DNA of 64,000 bases from the NCBI GenBank assembly GCA_018669845.1, contig JABHSO010000189.1:1-64000 (forward strand). Direction: 5' to 3'. Source of the stretch: Gammaproteobacteria bacterium (lineage in GTDB: Bacteria > Pseudomonadota > Gammaproteobacteria > GCA-001735895). The number at the start of each line of letters is the position of its first letter. Positions within the stretch are counted from its first letter, which is position 1. The translations under genes and the position numbers were made by a program. The notes under the pieces are model-generated. The model made no database searches and had not been told where the DNA came from. It saw only the letters and a program-made list of their open reading frames with translations. Positions 17,491-25,216 of the stretch are shown in pieces.

Positions 17491-17638
17491 TTCACCACGA
17501 AGAACACGAAGGGTACGAAGAGCTATTAAAGTTAATTACAATTAATATCAAATGGCTGGTGAGTTCTGAAACTTCATAATCGGCATAGATTATTTGTATA
17601 AATAAATTCTTCGTGTCCTTCGTGTCCTTCGTGGTAAA
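17491..17638. repeat. CACGAAG inverted-repeat element, copy 1
   Basis: A 30-bp left arm (CCACGAAGAACACGAAG... at 17491-17520) is nearly complementary to a right arm at 17609-17638 (...CTTCGTGTCCTTCGTGG), about 26 of 30 positions. Each arm is itself built of a repeated ACACGAAGG-like unit. The roughly 88-bp centre is AT-rich and unrelated. A second copy is at 46408-46550. There is no transposase, so it is a MITE-like or structural intergenic repeat. Confidence 0.75.
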
Positions 17639-17667
17639 TTTAAGTCCTAATTTAAGAGCAGGTTTGA

Positions 17668-18390
17668 ATGAAATTACACAATATAAAGATCGTCATGGTT
17701 GAAACCACACATCCTGGAAATATTGGTGCGGCGGCAAGGGCTTTGAAAAATATGGAACTCTCTCAATTGGTGTTGGTAAACCCAAAATGTCCAATTGGAG
17801 AAAGAGCTTACTCGCGTGGATCCGGTGCTAATAATATTCTGGATGAACGGGTGGTGGTTGATACCTTGCCTGAAGCTGTATCAGACTGTCAGTTAGTGGT
17901 GGGGACCAGTGCTCGTTTACGTTCTTTGGCCTGGCCTGAATTAACACCTGAATCTCTGGCTGTTAAAGTGGCTGGTTTACCTGATGATGAAAAAGTGGCC
18001 ATTGTATTTGGTCGTGAACATGCTGGTTTGACCAATGAAGAGCTTAAACATTGTAATTACACCGTTACTATTCCTACAAATCCGGATTTTAGCTCACTGA
18101 ATGTTGCGTCGGCTATTCAGGTGATTAGTTATGAAATCTATAAAAATATGCTTGAAGCGGGTGGTACCGAGTCTGTAAACATTGCTGAGCCTGTGGCTGA
18201 TAGTGCAGAGCTTGAAGGATATTTTTCACACCTTGAGCAGGTATTGATTAGTACCGAATTTTTAAATGAGGATAATCCCCGGCAAATGATGAAGCGATTA
18301 CGCCGACTTTATCAGCGTGCAGAACCCAGTAAAAATGAAGTTAATATTTTACGTGGCATTTTAAGTTCCGTAGAAAAATACAAGAAATAA
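17668..18390 (+). CDS. trmJ: tRNA (cytidine/uridine-32-2'-O)-methyltransferase TrmJ
   Basis: A 240-residue SPOUT-fold RNA methyltransferase that 2'-O-methylates position 32 of tRNAs using S-adenosylmethionine. The SpoU motifs are clear: IVMVETTHPGNIGAAARALKNM (motif 1), VAIVFGREHAGLTNEEL (motif 2) and IPTNPDFSSLNVASAIQVISYEIY (motif 3). The C-terminal about 80 residues are the helical TrmJ extension (EQVLISTEFLNEDNPRQMMKRLRRLYQRA). It is divergent from suhB and converges on a membrane protein gene with 12 bp between stops. Confidence 0.93.
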   Translation: MKLHNIKIVMVETTHPGNIGAAARALKNMELSQLVLVNPKCPIGERAYSRGSGANNILDERVVVDTLPEAVSDCQLVVGTSARLRSLAWPELTPESLAVKVAGLPDDEKVAIVFGREHAGLTNEELKHCNYTVTIPTNPDFSSLNVASAIQVISYEIYKNMLEAGGTESVNIAEPVADSAELEGYFSHLEQVLISTEFLNEDNPRQMMKRLRRLYQRAEPSKNEVNILRGILSSVEKYKK

Positions 18391-18402
18391 GGGGGTGCCA
18401 CA

Positions 18403-19065
18403 CTACATATTTTTCAGGTACCGGTGATCATCGAAAGTGGCTATCCACTCGGGTTTATAAATGACAAATACCGAAATGACGGCTCCTGTTATAAAGGCTT
18501 CTGGGTACATTATCGGAATAAATATCAGCAGGTATTGTTCTAATGTTTCTTCTATTAATAAATTGGGCAACAGACTCAGTAATCTATAAGAAATATAACC
18601 GGATGTTAGAATGGAAATTCCTGCGGCGAGAAATGCTGCGAAGAAAATGTATACAAAATAATTGGCCGGCAAAAAACGCTCGTTTATCCGCCAGACAATA
18701 TGACTAATACCAATAGGAATGATACCCATGAGTAAGCCATTCATAGCAAATGCCTGAAAATCTGCCATCGAAGTGAGGGTTATTCCAAGCACGATGATCG
18801 CGTTGGCTATAATGGCCACTTGCCAGCGAAACATTAATGTCAAAATAGTGGAACCGAGTAAATGAATGCTGAGGCCATCCTCAATATTTATTTTTAGATG
18901 CCAGAGTACAAATAAAACAGCGCAGCTTGCAAACAGGATGTTGCTGGAATCTTTCTGTAATAAAATTGACCAGGGTGCCCGGTAGATTGCCCATAATAGA
19001 ATAGGCCAGTAAAGCCAGTTTGCCCACAACCAGATATTGGCCAGATGTATTGAGTTGAGATCCAA
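18403..19065 (-). CDS. CbiM-like energy-coupling-factor permease, orphan
   Basis: A 220-residue polytopic membrane protein with about six hydrophobic segments. The central motif KINIEDGLSIHLLGSTILTLMFRWQVAIIANAIIVLG and the later NGLLMGIIPIGISHIVWRINERFLPANYFVYIF resemble the CbiM/NikM substrate-binding component of ECF-type cobalt/nickel transporters. The usual N-terminal metal-binding Met-His start (MHI) is not obvious, because the protein begins MDLNSIHLANIWLW. No CbiN, CbiQ or ATPase gene is nearby, so it may be an orphan or a diverged homologue with another role. Confidence 0.65.
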   Translation of the reverse strand: MDLNSIHLANIWLWANWLYWPILLWAIYRAPWSILLQKDSSNILFASCAVLFVLWHLKINIEDGLSIHLLGSTILTLMFRWQVAIIANAIIVLGITLTSMADFQAFAMNGLLMGIIPIGISHIVWRINERFLPANYFVYIFFAAFLAAGISILTSGYISYRLLSLLPNLLIEETLEQYLLIFIPIMYPEAFITGAVISVFVIYKPEWIATFDDHRYLKNM

Positions 19066-19280
19066 GGGGATAAACTATAGTGATTTAATGCTGCTGATTG
19101 TATCAGAACGCTGTTTTAAAACAGTTTAATATATATCATTCAAATTGGGAGTTTCCCTGCTTTTAAACGGAGATAATTCTGATCCTGAATATATAAAATT
19201 TTCACGTAACAATGGTTATTAAAATGAAATTGAAAGAAATGATCTATATAGATTTTAATACCGTTAGAAATTGAAAGGTT

Positions 19281-19297
19281 TATACACCTTGTGTATA
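19281..19297. promoter_or_regulatory. Palindrome upstream of the idr-like operon
   Basis: TATACAC-CTT-GTGTATA is a perfect 7-bp inverted repeat, 154 bp upstream of the first operon gene. It is operator-sized; no regulator gene is adjacent. Confidence 0.35.
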
Positions 19298-19365
19298 TAA
19301 ATAATATATCTAATAACTTCTTTAAGTGATTGATAAATAAGGAGTTGCAAGAGGTTTGTTAGTAT

Positions 19366-19380
19366 TGGCCTGAATAATGC
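19366..19380 (+). promoter_or_regulatory. Possible sigma-54-type promoter of the idr-like operon
   Basis: TTGGCCTGAATAATGC has GG and GC dinucleotides separated by 10 bp, as in -24/-12 promoters (TGGCAC-N5-TTGC), but the AC of TGGCAC and one T are not matched. Weak candidate. Confidence 0.25.
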
Positions 19381-19450
19381 ATTAGTACCGTTGCTTAAAA
19401 CTAACTCTCTGTGTTTTTGCAGAGTCTACTAATTAACGGAGGTAAGCATT

Positions 19451-20569
19451 ATGAGTCAAAAGCTCATCAAGCGTGGCCGATTGATGATGGCTGTAACCGG
19501 GCTGAGTCTTGCAATAGTTGCAACGACAGGTCTTGCTGCAGACACTGATATAGGACCACTTCCCAAGCTGAAAACAGATTTGCTGAAGGCAGAACTGGGT
19601 AAGCGTTTATTCTTTGACAAGCGGATTTCAGGTGATGCGGGCATATCCTGTTCTACCTGTCATGATCCGGAACATGGCTTTAGTCATCCTGATGCGTTAT
19701 CTCCCGGTTATCCCGGAAACAAGCATTTCAGGAATTCACCGTCATTAATCAATGTGTCTCATAAGAAAACATGGATGCATGATGGTCGTATCGGTACTAA
19801 TTTAAATGATGCTACTCGTGAGATGATCACAGAGGATTACACCATGAATATGGATATGCGCATCATGCAGGAACGTACCAAGCAGGATCCTGAGTATGTT
19901 CGTATGTTCAAGGAAGCGGGTTATGGTGAGCCTTCTAATGGAAGCATCCGTAAAGCAATTCCTGAATTTATGAAAACACTGACTTCACGTGGTGCACCTT
20001 TTGATACGGGTAAAATGTCTCGTTCAGCTAAACGTGGTCAAAAAGTATTTGAAGGAAAAGGTGGTTGTACTGCTTGTCATAATGGCGCCAACTTCAATGA
20101 TGACAAAGCCCATAACACGGGTGTTCCCGAAAACTTTGATGTGTTTCTTGACCCAATGCGTCATCAGGCATTTCTGGCCTGGGGCTTATTTCTGGGTATA
20201 GAAAACCTTTACGCTCAAAAGCGTGATCCTGGTGCTCATATTCAAACACATAAGGCTGATGGTTCAGACATGGGTAAATTCATGACACCTAGTTTACGTG
20301 AACTTAGCTACACTGCTCCTTACATGCATAATGGCATGATTAAGACTCTTGAAGATGTTGTTGACTTCTATAATGAAGGCGGCGGTCAGGATTCTCATAA
20401 AAGCGAGTTGATGAAGCCTCTCAATCTGAGCAGTAAAGAGCAGAAAGATCTGGTTTCATTCCTGAAAGCTTTGTCAGGTGACAGACTTGAAGGTCAAGAG
20501 TTCGTATGGGATCAGGCTTATCCAGCTGAATATGCGCCTATAGCCAACTGGCGTAAAGTTAGAAACTAA
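19451..20569 (+). CDS. Di-haem cytochrome c peroxidase family protein (IdrP-like)
   Basis: A 372-residue periplasmic di-haem protein of the CcpA/MauG family. A signal peptide (about 1-30, ending GLAA) is followed by haem-binding CSTCH at 67-71 and CTACH at 206-210. The segment FMTPSLRELSYTAPYMHNGMIKTLEDVVDFYNEGG is the conserved C-terminal haem region. The start follows an excellent Shine-Dalgarno (CGGAGGT). It is the first of four genes separated by at most 16 bp, ending with a Rieske protein and an AioA-like molybdoenzyme. In characterised iodate reducers two such peroxidases (IdrP1, IdrP2) are thought to remove hydrogen peroxide or act in electron relay. Assigning P1 versus P2 needs a tree. 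Confidence 0.85.
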   Translation: MSQKLIKRGRLMMAVTGLSLAIVATTGLAADTDIGPLPKLKTDLLKAELGKRLFFDKRISGDAGISCSTCHDPEHGFSHPDALSPGYPGNKHFRNSPSLINVSHKKTWMHDGRIGTNLNDATREMITEDYTMNMDMRIMQERTKQDPEYVRMFKEAGYGEPSNGSIRKAIPEFMKTLTSRGAPFDTGKMSRSAKRGQKVFEGKGGCTACHNGANFNDDKAHNTGVPENFDVFLDPMRHQAFLAWGLFLGIENLYAQKRDPGAHIQTHKADGSDMGKFMTPSLRELSYTAPYMHNGMIKTLEDVVDFYNEGGGQDSHKSELMKPLNLSSKEQKDLVSFLKALSGDRLEGQEFVWDQAYPAEYAPIANWRKVRN

Positions 20570-20585
20570 GTCGAGGAGATTTGAA

Positions 20586-21788
20586 ATGAAAAATTCATTA
20601 TTAAAAAAATCGGCATTAGCTTCTATTGCAATTGCCGTCACTTTAGTTTGTGGTTCTGCTGCAGCTGAAATGAAAATTGTGTCCAAGGGCATGGGTGGAG
20701 AAGTCAATCCTCCTCTAGCGCCTTTACCTCCTATTCCTGAGGTGATGGATAACAAAAATACCCCTGAGAAGATTGAGCTTGGAAAAATCCTGTTCTTCGA
20801 TCCTCGTATAGGTGGAGATGCTTCTGTTTCATGTGCGAGTTGTCATGATCCTGCACAGGGTTGGGCATGGGCTGAGGATTTCTCTCGTGGATATCCTGGT
20901 ACCGTTCACTGGCGTAACAGTCAGACCGTTGTTAACTCCCAGTACATGAAAAAGCAATTCTGGGCTGGTGGCGCTTCATCCGGTATGAACCAGGCTCGTT
21001 CTGCAGCCAAAGGTGGTGTTGCTGGTAACGGTGAAGACGATCTAATGGAAGTACGTTTAGCGTTGATTCCTGAATACAAAAAACGTTTTAAAGATGTATT
21101 CGGTGATGAATGGCCGCTAATTCGAAACGTTTGGCGTGCAATGGCTTCTTTTGAAACGACTCTGATTTCTGATAACACTCCTTTAGATGCTTATCTGAAA
21201 GGCGATAAGTCAGCACTAAGTGATCAGCAAAAGAAAGGCATGAAGTTATTCAACGGAAAAGCTAACTGTATCGAATGTCATAACGGACCTCTGGCAACAG
21301 ATGAACGTTATTATAACATTGGTGTTCCGACAGCAGGTCGTTGGGACGAAGATGGAATGGCACAGATTACTTTCCGCTTTGAGCAATATGCAAAAGGTGT
21401 GACTGAAGACATGTATCGTCATATTAAAGATGATGCCGGTTTCTACTATCGTAGTAAAAACAAGTGGGATAAGGGTAAATTTCGTACACCTAATTTAAGG
21501 TATACAGCTTATACCGCTCCTTATATGCATAACGGTGCTTTCTACACGATGGAAGAAGTGGTTGATTTCTACAATCGTGGCGGTGTTGATGAAGATGGTA
21601 ATACCACTTCATTCCCACAAAACAAGAGTAAGTTGATCAAACCTTTGGGATTGAGTGACGATGAGAAAGAAGATCTGTTGGCATTCCTGGAAGCTTTCTC
21701 AGGTGATGAGATTGAAATTGAAAAACCAGAGTTACCTGATTACGCACCACTATTCACAAAAGCTGAATTAATGGAGGCTAAAAAATGA
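20586..21788 (+). CDS. Second di-haem cytochrome c peroxidase family protein (IdrP-like)
   Basis: A 400-residue periplasmic di-haem peroxidase-family protein, a paralogue of the preceding gene. The signal peptide ends near residue 27 (SAAAE). Haem motifs are CASCH at 83-87 and CIECH at 228-232; the C-terminal block TPNLRYTAYTAPYMHNGAFYTMEEVVDFYNRGG matches its neighbour. It carries an insertion between the haems (WAGGASSGMNQARSAAKGGVAGNGEDD). GAGG lies just upstream, and the stop overlaps the start of the Rieske gene by 4 bp, indicating translational coupling. The tandem of two di-haem peroxidases beside an AioBA-like pair is the diagnostic context of iodate reductase. Confidence 0.85.
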   Translation: MKNSLLKKSALASIAIAVTLVCGSAAAEMKIVSKGMGGEVNPPLAPLPPIPEVMDNKNTPEKIELGKILFFDPRIGGDASVSCASCHDPAQGWAWAEDFSRGYPGTVHWRNSQTVVNSQYMKKQFWAGGASSGMNQARSAAKGGVAGNGEDDLMEVRLALIPEYKKRFKDVFGDEWPLIRNVWRAMASFETTLISDNTPLDAYLKGDKSALSDQQKKGMKLFNGKANCIECHNGPLATDERYYNIGVPTAGRWDEDGMAQITFRFEQYAKGVTEDMYRHIKDDAGFYYRSKNKWDKGKFRTPNLRYTAYTAPYMHNGAFYTMEEVVDFYNRGGVDEDGNTTSFPQNKSKLIKPLGLSDDEKEDLLAFLEAFSGDEIEIEKPELPDYAPLFTKAELMEAKK

Positions 21789-22357
21789 GCACTCAAGTAA
21801 AAGATAAAAAAGAGACGTCAGCTGCACACGGTAAGTGCATGATGACACGTCGCGGCTTCCTGATGAGCAGTGGAGCAGCAACAGCAGTAAGTACCGTTGG
21901 TGTATCTTTATTCCCAGGCGCGGCTGCTGCTTCTAAAGCAGAAGTTGTTGGTTATCCTCGCAAGAAGATCGCTAAACTGAGCCAGTTAAAAGATAACCAG
22001 CCAGTTGACTTCAGCTACCCTGAAGGTGTCAGAAATAATCAGTGTATGCTGGTAAAAGCTGGTGTTCAGGCTGGTGGTGGTGTAGGCAAGGCTAAAGATG
22101 TTGTTGCCTTCAGTTATCTCTGTACTCACCAGGGCGGTCCGATGCAGGGCAGCTACAAGGTAGTCGGTGATCAGCGTGTTCTGGGCCAGTGTCCATTCCA
22201 CCTGTCAACGTATGATGTACGTCGTCATGGCATTATCGTGTCTGGCCAGGCTTATGAAAGTCTGCCACAGGTGTTGCTTGAAGTAGATGGCGATGATGTC
22301 TACGCTGTTGGCATGTTGGGACTGGTTTTCGGTCGCACATCTAATTTTAAATCGTAG
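21785..22357 (+). CDS. idrB: Tat-exported Rieske [2Fe-2S] subunit (IdrB/AioB-like)
   Basis: A 190-residue Rieske protein. A twin-arginine signal (TRRGFLMSSGAATAV, Arg22-Arg23) precedes a mature domain with the two Rieske motifs C113-T-H115 (YLCTHQGGPMQG) and C136-P-F-H139 (GQCPFHLSTYD). It should pass electrons between periplasmic cytochromes and the molybdenum subunit. Because the large subunit has no signal of its own, the folded heterodimer is probably exported together through this Tat signal, as described for AioBA. Start overlaps the previous stop (ATGA), and the large subunit follows after 12 bp. AioB of arsenite oxidase is the main alternative; the operon partners favour IdrB. Confidence 0.8.
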   Translation: MSTQVKDKKETSAAHGKCMMTRRGFLMSSGAATAVSTVGVSLFPGAAAASKAEVVGYPRKKIAKLSQLKDNQPVDFSYPEGVRNNQCMLVKAGVQAGGGVGKAKDVVAFSYLCTHQGGPMQGSYKVVGDQRVLGQCPFHLSTYDVRRHGIIVSGQAYESLPQVLLEVDGDDVYAVGMLGLVFGRTSNFKS

Positions 22358-22369
22358 GAGGCAGAAGAC

Positions 22370-25066
22370 ATGTCTACAAAATATTATATTCCTGAAGATA
22401 ATGCGCCTTTGCCACCAAAGCATGCTGAAGTTTTAACAACAGCCTGTGATTACTGCATCGTGGCTTGTGGCTATAAAGTTTATCGCTGGCCTCTGGGCAG
22501 TGGTAACGGTGGTCAAAAAGCATCACAAAATGCATTCGGCATTGATTTTCCATCAGCTCCTTTACAGGACTGGGTGGCACCTGCACAGCATAACGTTATC
22601 ATGCATAATGGTATGCCACACAATGTTGTTATCACGCCTGATAAAGATACCACGGTAGTTAATACCAACGGTGACTCATCAATGCGTGGTGGTTTGATTG
22701 CGCAAAAATGTTACAACCCTAAAACACCAACAAGAGACCGCTTGCAATCTCCGTTGGTTAGAATCCACGGTACCTTACAACCTGTACCCTGGGATTTTGC
22801 ACTGGATATCGCTGCAGAAGTTGGACGCCATGTTATTAAAGATCACGGTGCCAATGCCTACTCGGTAAAAACTTACTCTTACCAGTATGTTGAAAATACC
22901 TATGCAATTTCCAAGTATGCACGTCGTCATATCAATACTGCTGCTTTTACATTCCACGATACACCTTCAGATGTAACATCTACTCCGGGTTTTCGTGATG
23001 CAGGTTTTGATAACTTCGGTCCGAGTTATGATGATTGGGCCTCAGCCGAAACATTGATGGTCTGTGGTACTGATCCATACGAAACAAAAACTATCCTGTT
23101 CACTCAGCATCTAATGCCAGCCATACAAGGTGGTCAGAAAGTAATTATGCTGAACCCTCGTGAAACTGCGGGTGTTGCGTATGTGAAGAAGATGGGTGGT
23201 TTGCACATTCAGTTGAATCCGGGTACTGATAACCTGGTTCTAGGTGCAATTGCTGCTGAAATTTTGAGAAATGGCTGGGAAGATTCAGACTGGATCAAAA
23301 AATGGGTTAACAATAAGTGGGAAACCAGTTCAGGTTTTGGACAGGGTACTCGTAATACTCCATGGCAATGGCGTACTACCTGGGGCAAGTTCCAGACTAA
23401 TGGTTTTGAAGGCTATAAGAAGTGGGTTCTGGGTCGTAAAGAGTATGATCTTGGATACGCTGCTGAAAAAGCTGGAATTCCAGTTTCTGACATGACTAAA
23501 GCTGCAGAGATGCTGGCTAAGCCTGTTAATGGCAGACGTCCTAAAACTTCAATCGGTATCGAGAAAGGTTTTTACTGGTCTAATAATACTGGTAATACTG
23601 AAGCAATCTCTTCACTGGCTACTATCTGTGGTGCAGGTGGTCGTCCGGGTCAAATGGTTGGTCGTTTTGGTGGTCACCAACGTGGTGGTACTGGCGGTGG
23701 TAAATACCCTCGTAACAAGTCACCTGAGAAAGTACCTGGTCGTCGTAAGCGCGCACTGGATACTGATCGTTGGTTAGTCAGTGGTCATACCCGTTTTGCA
23801 CACGTTATTGGTACTACCTGGATTCAATCCATGTGTGGTTCACAGGGTCTTGAAAAAGCTTTCCATGAGCAAGTTACTTCTAACCCGCATCAGGTACGTG
23901 ATTATGACAAGCAGGCTATTATCGATACGTTGAAAAAACGTGCTGATTCCGGCGGCATGGTTGTTATCAATCAGGATATCTACCTGCGTGATCCAATCGG
24001 TGCCAAGTTTGCTGATATCGTTTTCCCTGCTGCAACCTGGGGTGAGGAAGACTTTGTAAGAGCAAACGGTGAGCGTCGTATTCGTCTGTATCAGAAGTTC
24101 TACGATGCACCGGGTGATGCAAAGCCAGATTGGTGGATCATTGCACAACTTGCCAAACGTATGGGCTTTGACGGTTTCGACTGGAAAAACTCTAACGAAG
24201 TTTGTGAGGAGTCATCTCGCTTTAGTCGTGGAAACCGTAAGGCATACCACATGATTAAAGTTGCAGCTCATAAAGAAGGTAAAACTCTGCATGAAAAGCT
24301 AAGAGAGCTGGGTACTGATGGTATTCAGGGACCAACCTTCTATAACTATGAAACGGGTGAGTTAGGTGGAACCAAGCGTCTGCACGATACAACCATGACC
24401 GAGGCAGAGATTGCTCGCATGGGAGGTGGTGACGGTGCTCAGGCCGCAAACATGGTGAATAAGAAGATGACACACTTTAACAGTCAGACTGGTAAGGTGA
24501 ACATCAACAAACATCCATGGAGCCTGTTCTCTGACTTCTGGGAGTGGTTATCTCCTAAGGATGACGAGCTTTGGTATTCGACTGGCCGTATCAACGAAAT
24601 CTGGCAGTCAGGTTTTGACGATGTGGAAAGACGTCCTTATGTCACTCAGCGTTGGCCTGAAAACTGGGTGGAAATTCATCCAAATGATGCAGCCAAACGT
24701 GGTATTGAATCTGGTGATCAGGTCATGATGTACTCAAATCGAGTCGCTAGACATAAAAATACTATTCTGGGCGTTAAAGGTGATGACTTCCAATTCTCAA
24801 GTTTGATGAAAAATGGACATATCGAATTAACAAAAGCAGCTGTAACAGCCGTTGCGATTGTGACTCCAGTGGTCAAAGAAGGCATGTTATATGCCAACAT
24901 GATCGATATGAGCCAGCCTTCCAACTCATTACAGCCAGCGGTAGTTGACTGGATAAGTGGTAACTACAACTACAAGATGGGTGTAGGCAAAATCAAGAAG
25001 CTTGGTGAGTCTAAGTACAAGTCAGAGTTCCGTAGCATGTCATTTGCACCACGGAATATCACTTAG
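22370..25066 (+). CDS. idrA: AioA-like molybdopterin oxidoreductase, probable iodate reductase catalytic subunit
   Basis: An 898-residue member of the DMSO reductase superfamily, closest in layout to AioA/IdrA. The N-terminal cluster motif C26-x2-C29-x3-C33 (CDYCIVACGYKVYRWP) with a serine near 104 (GDSSMRGG) in place of a fourth cysteine suggests a [3Fe-4S] cluster as in AioA. Mo-cofactor regions include GTDPYETKTILF, LNPGTDNLVLGAIAAEI and the Arg432-xxx-His436 motif (GRFGGHQ). Where arsenite oxidase has His and Glu eight residues apart, this protein has His196 but Ser204. There is no signal peptide, consistent with Tat co-export on the Rieske subunit. It is about 70 residues longer than typical AioA. 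Iodate is the best-supported substrate by gene context, not by direct proof. Confidence 0.78.
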   Translation: MSTKYYIPEDNAPLPPKHAEVLTTACDYCIVACGYKVYRWPLGSGNGGQKASQNAFGIDFPSAPLQDWVAPAQHNVIMHNGMPHNVVITPDKDTTVVNTNGDSSMRGGLIAQKCYNPKTPTRDRLQSPLVRIHGTLQPVPWDFALDIAAEVGRHVIKDHGANAYSVKTYSYQYVENTYAISKYARRHINTAAFTFHDTPSDVTSTPGFRDAGFDNFGPSYDDWASAETLMVCGTDPYETKTILFTQHLMPAIQGGQKVIMLNPRETAGVAYVKKMGGLHIQLNPGTDNLVLGAIAAEILRNGWEDSDWIKKWVNNKWETSSGFGQGTRNTPWQWRTTWGKFQTNGFEGYKKWVLGRKEYDLGYAAEKAGIPVSDMTKAAEMLAKPVNGRRPKTSIGIEKGFYWSNNTGNTEAISSLATICGAGGRPGQMVGRFGGHQRGGTGGGKYPRNKSPEKVPGRRKRALDTDRWLVSGHTRFAHVIGTTWIQSMCGSQGLEKAFHEQVTSNPHQVRDYDKQAIIDTLKKRADSGGMVVINQDIYLRDPIGAKFADIVFPAATWGEEDFVRANGERRIRLYQKFYDAPGDAKPDWWIIAQLAKRMGFDGFDWKNSNEVCEESSRFSRGNRKAYHMIKVAAHKEGKTLHEKLRELGTDGIQGPTFYNYETGELGGTKRLHDTTMTEAEIARMGGGDGAQAANMVNKKMTHFNSQTGKVNINKHPWSLFSDFWEWLSPKDDELWYSTGRINEIWQSGFDDVERRPYVTQRWPENWVEIHPNDAAKRGIESGDQVMMYSNRVARHKNTILGVKGDDFQFSSLMKNGHIELTKAAVTAVAIVTPVVKEGMLYANMIDMSQPSNSLQPAVVDWISGNYNYKMGVGKIKKLGESKYKSEFRSMSFAPRNIT

Positions 25067-25097
25067 GAAGTTTTATGCTGTAATGGCATGATGTAAG

Positions 25098-25141
25098 AGT
25101 GTGGCGGGGCATCCCCCTGTTTCCGTCACACTCGTTTTTTT
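25098..25141 (+). terminator. Terminator of the idr-like operon
   Basis: A 10-bp stem with one G-T pair (AGTGTGGCGG / CCGTCACACT) followed by CG and a seven-T run, 32 bp after the stop of the molybdoenzyme gene. It marks the end of a four-gene transcription unit. Confidence 0.8.
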
Positions 25142-25216
25142 ATATTATTTTCAATTAATACTATTCTGTAATAAAAATTGTTTTTTTAACAGAATCAAGT
25201 CTGAAGTGGTAAGAAA

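Noticed and set aside
17491-17638. CACGAAG repeats as a CRISPR array or insertion sequence
   Set aside because: No regular repeat-spacer pattern, no cas genes and no transposase.
23529-23777. Alternate-frame open frames inside the molybdoenzyme gene
   Set aside because: They lie wholly within a well-conserved gene, lack ribosome sites and have no recognisable motifs.
22370-25066. Plain arsenite oxidase (aioA) call
   Set aside because: Two adjacent di-haem peroxidase genes, greater length and loss of the pocket glutamate fit iodate reductase better; no arsenic genes are nearby.
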